The position numbers and the translations under genes are program-made. Of a stretch of DNA of 64,000 nucleotides, positions 59,883 to 64,000 are shown piece by piece; the stretch's first letter is position 1, and each line of letters begins with the position of its first letter. A model generated the notes under the pieces. That model ran no database searches. It saw nothing but the letters and a program-made list of their open reading frames with translations, and was not told where the DNA came from. The stretch spans positions 2,046,001 through 2,110,000 of the forward strand of contig NC_092410.1 in NCBI RefSeq assembly GCF_009017415.1, given 5' to 3'. This DNA is from Aspergillus flavus. Lineage: Eukaryota > Ascomycota > Eurotiomycetes > Eurotiales > Aspergillaceae.

Positions 59883-61289
59883 ATGGCACACTTTGAAGAA
59901 AACATCGTCCGCGATTCAACACCAAACACCCACCAAATAGAAACCAGAAGCTCTGAGCCATCCCCTAAATACAAGTGCGATGTCCATCCTGCTTTTCTGA
60001 AAACTTCTAACTCCGGGCCACCTTCCAAATCGTTTCGCAATGATACTTCAGTGCTGGCCCATTCGTGTGCTCGATTCAATCATCTTCGCGGTTTTTCCTC
60101 ACCATCAAAAGTTTCCACGCAATCAGCCTTGCCGAAAATACAGCAACAATTTCGCATTCTCCCGGGTGAGCCTTCGCAGGATTCTCCGCTCCTCACGCAA
60201 CCACGAGGGGTAGAATTTCATCGCTTGGCAGATGTGCCTACTTTGACCACATTTTACGACAACATTGATGATCTGTCACATGGAGCTGAGGGTCTTACCA
60301 ATCCCAAGCCGTACATTATGCCTTTACTACAGAAGACATCACAAAAAGATCCACCAACCACAGCCCTGAGCTTATCACACTCATCCTTAGAGCATGGCGG
60401 TTTGGGGATCATCGCGACTTGCAAGAGAGGGCGTCAGAGTGACCCAGTGGTCACCGATTTAGCTAGTCGGAAGAACATCCCTGGTATTCACCACCGATCA
60501 ACTAGCGGGACTTCCCAATTTTCTTCTGCGAGTAGTTCCAGTGTGAACAAGCCAGGTTCGCAGAATATTCACCTGATGCGTCAAGCAACTCGCTCCTATA
60601 CTCCACCACCAAGTCAATCACACCAGGCTTCGTTATTTGAGAGCGATGCCTCTGGCAATAGAGACTCAGGTGAGGGGGACCCCCTAGGGTGGTCAGGCTC
60701 AGACACGTTCTATCCGTCTGTGCGTGCATCCTCGGGGCAGACGCCGCGTTTATCATTACAGACGCATGACAACTCATTTACTAGGCTTCCTGGGATTTCC
60801 CAGACCAATGTAGCCGGTCGTTCGTCTTTCGGTTATTCAAGGGATAACGGCAGTACGTTAGATACAGCTTCACCCATATCCAGGTCATCCCTGGACTTCG
60901 TGTTTCGATCCAGAACAAAAGCTAGTACGGATCCTATCTCTCGAGCAGCTACGGTGCAAGCTGCGCGTCAGGCGTTCGAAGAGAAAGAAGCAGCCAAAAA
61001 ACGAAAATTTGAGGAGCAACAGATGAAAGCAGAAGAAAAGCAAATAAGACGCAGAGAGAAGCACCATTGGCGAGCCTCTCTGAGAGATGAGGAAACGCCG
61101 AGCCCGGCTTGGGAAAAGGTGCCACAGGACGCACCAAATCTACCTTGTGGCTCCAATCCTATCTCATCCACACCACAACCCAGCTCAAATCCAGGGTCCT
61201 GGAAATCTCAACCTAAGAACACATGGGTGCTTTTCTTAACGTGGCTACGAACCAGGATTTTCAAGTTACGAAGGAGGATAACAAATTAA
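59883..61289 (+). CDS. Fungal hypothetical protein with C-terminal coiled coil and basic end
   Basis: Single-exon gene of 468 residues from the first in-frame ATG. Residues 1-330 are Ser/Pro-rich and low complexity, with scattered SP/TP sites. From about residue 345 the chain becomes regular: SRAATVQAARQAFEEKEAAK, then KRKFEEQQMKAEEKQIRRRE, a strongly helical, charged segment likely to form a coiled coil. After a Pro/Ser linker the last 25 residues are an amphipathic hydrophobic-basic end (TWVLFLTWLRTRIFKLRRR), which could contact membrane. No catalytic motif is visible and I know no named relative; the composition resembles uncharacterised ascomycete proteins. A 5' UTR intron may exist, since acceptor-like CAGTAG lies near 59830. 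Confidence 0.7.
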   Translation: MAHFEENIVRDSTPNTHQIETRSSEPSPKYKCDVHPAFLKTSNSGPPSKSFRNDTSVLAHSCARFNHLRGFSSPSKVSTQSALPKIQQQFRILPGEPSQDSPLLTQPRGVEFHRLADVPTLTTFYDNIDDLSHGAEGLTNPKPYIMPLLQKTSQKDPPTTALSLSHSSLEHGGLGIIATCKRGRQSDPVVTDLASRKNIPGIHHRSTSGTSQFSSASSSSVNKPGSQNIHLMRQATRSYTPPPSQSHQASLFESDASGNRDSGEGDPLGWSGSDTFYPSVRASSGQTPRLSLQTHDNSFTRLPGISQTNVAGRSSFGYSRDNGSTLDTASPISRSSLDFVFRSRTKASTDPISRAATVQAARQAFEEKEAAKKRKFEEQQMKAEEKQIRRREKHHWRASLRDEETPSPAWEKVPQDAPNLPCGSNPISSTPQPSSNPGSWKSQPKNTWVLFLTWLRTRIFKLRRRITN

Positions 61290-61771
61290 GGTTGACGTTG
61301 TACTGTTATGGTGTTATCTAGATAGCGCTATATACTAGGATATAGGTCCTCCCGATGTTTATCTTTTATTGGATGTCAAATGAGTGTTCTATTTTCTTTT
61401 ACACTAGATAATTGGATTAGGACAGAGCGCGGCCGGTTTATTAAGGGTGCAGAAAATAAATCGTTATCAAACCTGTCATCGCTGGTACTATATACCATCA
61501 CGTGACAAGCCAGTGGTGCAATCTGCGCTGCTGACCTTTACCTGAGTAAAACAGGCTACGGTATTCCAGACGGCTCAACATACATAGTACTGTACCATGA
61601 AAACTACGGTGTACAAGAGCGACAAAAGACGCCTTTAGTCTCCCATACCTCACTCCACGCAACACTCTTCCCTCGGATTATTACATCTTGTAGGTACAAG
61701 GCCGTCGGGTTTACACACCCTGCAGGCGCACCTCCAACTTGGAGGGAGCGCCTCCACGAACATCTCTCATC
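61290..61771. other. Intergenic region
   Basis: About 480 bp between two plus-strand genes, presumably 3' UTR and promoter. A near-perfect inverted repeat lies at about 61724-61753 (AGGCGCACCTCCAA / TTGGAGGGAGCGCCT). Confidence 0.6.
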
Positions 61772-63636
61772 ATGGTATATGATTGGGATGGAAAGCGGGA
61801 CATCTGCTATCAGATGTATATCAAAGACAAAAAGGCCTTGGAGGAAATTATGGAATATATGAAAGATGTATATCAATTCGCACCCAGGTGAGAAGGCACC
61901 ATTTCCACATAAGTACTAAGATCGCCATAGCAGCATACACGGTTAAATTAACCAGCTACTGAATTAGTAAACGTGCATTTCAAACACAATTCAAGCGATG
62001 GGGCTTCCCTTCAAAGCAAAATCCAGCGCACAAGAACCTAGAACTCGTTGCACGCGTCAAGCAGCTTTGGGAGCGGAATACTAGCCAACGAGACATGCTC
62101 CGAATATTGAATGAAGAAGGTTTTGAGATCAAAGAAAGGGAGCTCATGCGGGTACGTGCTAAAAATCGCTGGTTACTCCGCGTTCCCAATGGGATGAAAT
62201 CACAGTCAAACATGCAAACATCCGCACAACCGCCAGAGGATGAAGGCTTGCTTGCATTGCAGCAAGAAGTTTACAAGAATGAGGGCCCATTCAATGACAC
62301 CGAGACTCTCCTTACTGACACAGCAAGCCCACGCCCCCCGTCGCCTGGCTTATCGCCAGAAGTTCTTGCCAAACGCAAGGAGCGACTAGAACGATTGAAA
62401 GCAGAAAGTGCAGAACGCTGGGCTACCAGAAAGCGCCGGCGCCGTACTCGAGGATGGGCAGGGCTGCCAGCCGATCCCCCGGGACCCCCACGCTTTCCCT
62501 CGGAAACGACTATTGATGAGAGTAAAAAGCACTTGAACCTAGATAACGTCATGTATCGCCAAATCAGGGATCAGTTCCAGAGAATCTGCGAGGATGCAGG
62601 CTTCATCAAGAAAACAGTTGCCGGACCCGAAAAATGGCAGGAAGCTAAAAACAAATTGATACAAGAATCGCAACATCTTCAACATGTATTCTGGGAGGAT
62701 CCTAATCAACTTGATGCAAAGGCCCTTGCTCTTGATGTTGTCTGCACAGATGTCACTAAGAGGATGCGAACCTTGGAGAGGCGAATGACCATTGCGGAAG
62801 CTAAAAACGCCCTTGGCGTCAATCCAGAGGAAAGTCGCCAAATACGGAATGCGTTTTACAATACACTGAAAGCGGATCATTTCACAAGCAAGCTAGAGGC
62901 TGGTGATGAACACTGGACGAAATTGAAGGAGCAGTGGATTCAAAGCTCTGAGCTGCTCCAACAAATCTTGGCTCCTGGGCCAACGGATACAGAACACACT
63001 ACCAAATTAAAAGCTCTAGAGGTTCTTTGTCGTGATGTCATGAAGCGACTTCGTGATGATCAAACTAAGAGGGACCCAGCCCCTAAACACTCTAATTCCC
63101 AGGAACATACTCAAAGTCCTGACTTTGGAAGCTCCCATATCAGCAGCGCCTTTGGTGGTAGTATAACTAACGGAATCAGCACACTTGCTTCACAGGCCCT
63201 TGCAAGTGCTCCAGTGGCTTCTAGCGATTTAGGTGACTTGCAGATAGACCCCTCACTCCTGCAGGCAGCTAATGACCCCTCGTTTGCCACAGCCAACCAT
63301 CAGGACTCAGGGCATACCTTCGGATATGTGGACCCCTTGTTAGAGCCTTCTGCTATGCAGATTCCTGTGTATCTTCGCATTCACGCTCAAAGTTCATTGC
63401 ATGGGGATGCGAAACCCTGGATTGAAAAGCTGACAACGCGATCTGTTGCTGAACTACGCCAACTAGTCAACACCAGATATCCGGAAACCTTCATTACAAG
63501 GATTGAGGGCACAGACAGAGATGAGAATGGACATGAAATATATTTCCTTATAGATGAGGACCGCGAATTTGACGCTTACTTGACTCACATGCAAGGGAGA
63601 AAGGCTTCGTTTCTGTTTAGCCTGGAACAAGTCTGA
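61772..63636 (+). CDS. Clr5-domain protein, long form with C-terminal conserved region
   Basis: Exons 61772-61887 and 61968-63636 give 594 residues; the intron (GTGAGA...ATTAG) lies inside the Clr5 domain, as in the gene at 9.1 kb. Residues 1-60 form the domain (MVYDWDGKRDICYQMYIKDK, then FAPSKRAFQTQFKRWGFPSK), followed by a second helix-turn-helix-like part (VKQLWERNTSQRDMLRILNE) and a VRAKNRWLLR helix. A Glu/Arg-rich region with basic RKRRRRTRGW follows. Two related segments of ~90 residues (about 240-330 and 340-420) share the pattern RQIRxxF...W...K..I..S..L.Q, suggesting an internal duplication. The C-terminal ~95 residues (PVYLRIHAQSSLHGD... to FLFSLEQV) form a compact unknown domain. 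Probably a nuclear regulator; targets unknown. Confidence 0.82.
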
Positions 63637-64000
63637 ACAGCCTTTGTGTCAGATCTTGGGGACCAGTAGTACATTGTTTTGAGAGTTTAACTTGGTCTTC
63701 AGGAAGGCCAACGTGGAATCTCTGAGTTTTTATATGTTAATTTCCACTCGACGGTGGCAGCCGCTTCGATGGGGTCTTTATTAATAGGAATAAGGATGAT
63801 GTATTACAAAATAATATACCCATTGGCAGTGTCAACAGTGCTAAGCTAGGTAAGACGGAAGCTCCAACGATCTATGATTTTACTGCAATCTGGTGTAATA
63901 CATGTGCGTTATCGTAGATGGGTCTAAAGGCATAACGACTACCTTGTTTACGGACACAACGACATCACCTTGAAGAGCTGTACGCCTATCCCTGGGGGCT
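63637..64000. other. Downstream flank to window end
   Basis: About 360 bp after the Clr5 gene stop, presumably 3' UTR and intergenic; nothing recognised. Confidence 0.55.

Overview
The window is nuclear DNA of a filamentous ascomycete. Genes carry several short GT-AG introns (about 50-130 bp), and the gene set is typical of Eurotiomycetes (Onygenales or Eurotiales): SWR1, Clr5-domain proteins, het-C, Mss51, Osh1-type OSBP and xylitol dehydrogenase. Intergenic DNA repeatedly carries the 9-mer TACTCCGTA, and there is one 4 kb tract that looks mutated by repeat-induced point mutation (RIP). I cannot fix the genus from sequence alone. Exon structures were worked out by hand from reading frame, splice signals and family conservation; there is no transcript evidence.

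Layout. 1-3 kb: 3' two thirds of SWR1. 3-9 kb: no gene recognised. 9-16 kb: Clr5-domain protein, quinone-oxidoreductase-like enzyme, malic enzyme. 16-19 kb: two small secreted or GPI-type surface proteins. 19.8-31.1 kb: four minus-strand genes in a row (MSS51, OSH1-type lipid-transfer protein, ATP12, family-2 glycosyltransferase). 31.1-39.4 kb: gene-poor, purine-rich DNA. 39.4-47.8 kb: SPRY protein, a large serine-rich protein with a Cys-rich tail, Rab4-like GTPase, xylitol dehydrogenase. 48.9-50.9 kb: mitochondrial D-lactate dehydrogenase, divergent from xylitol dehydrogenase. 51.2-53.9 kb: a het-C gene with a frameshift and a premature stop. 54.2-58.1 kb: AT-rich RIP-like tract with partly spared repeats. 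59.9-63.6 kb: a coiled-coil hypothetical protein and a second Clr5-domain protein.

There is no operon logic. Shared themes are mitochondrial respiration (MSS51 for COX1 synthesis, ATP12 for F1 assembly, D-lactate dehydrogenase, possibly malic enzyme) and carbon use (xylitol dehydrogenase). The signals most worth checking are the decaying het-C allele next to the RIP tract, the unusual C-context of that tract, the TIR-like repeats inside it, the over-represented TACTCCGTA motif, and three genes with stop-free, frame-preserving introns. I did not find a convincing new multi-gene system.
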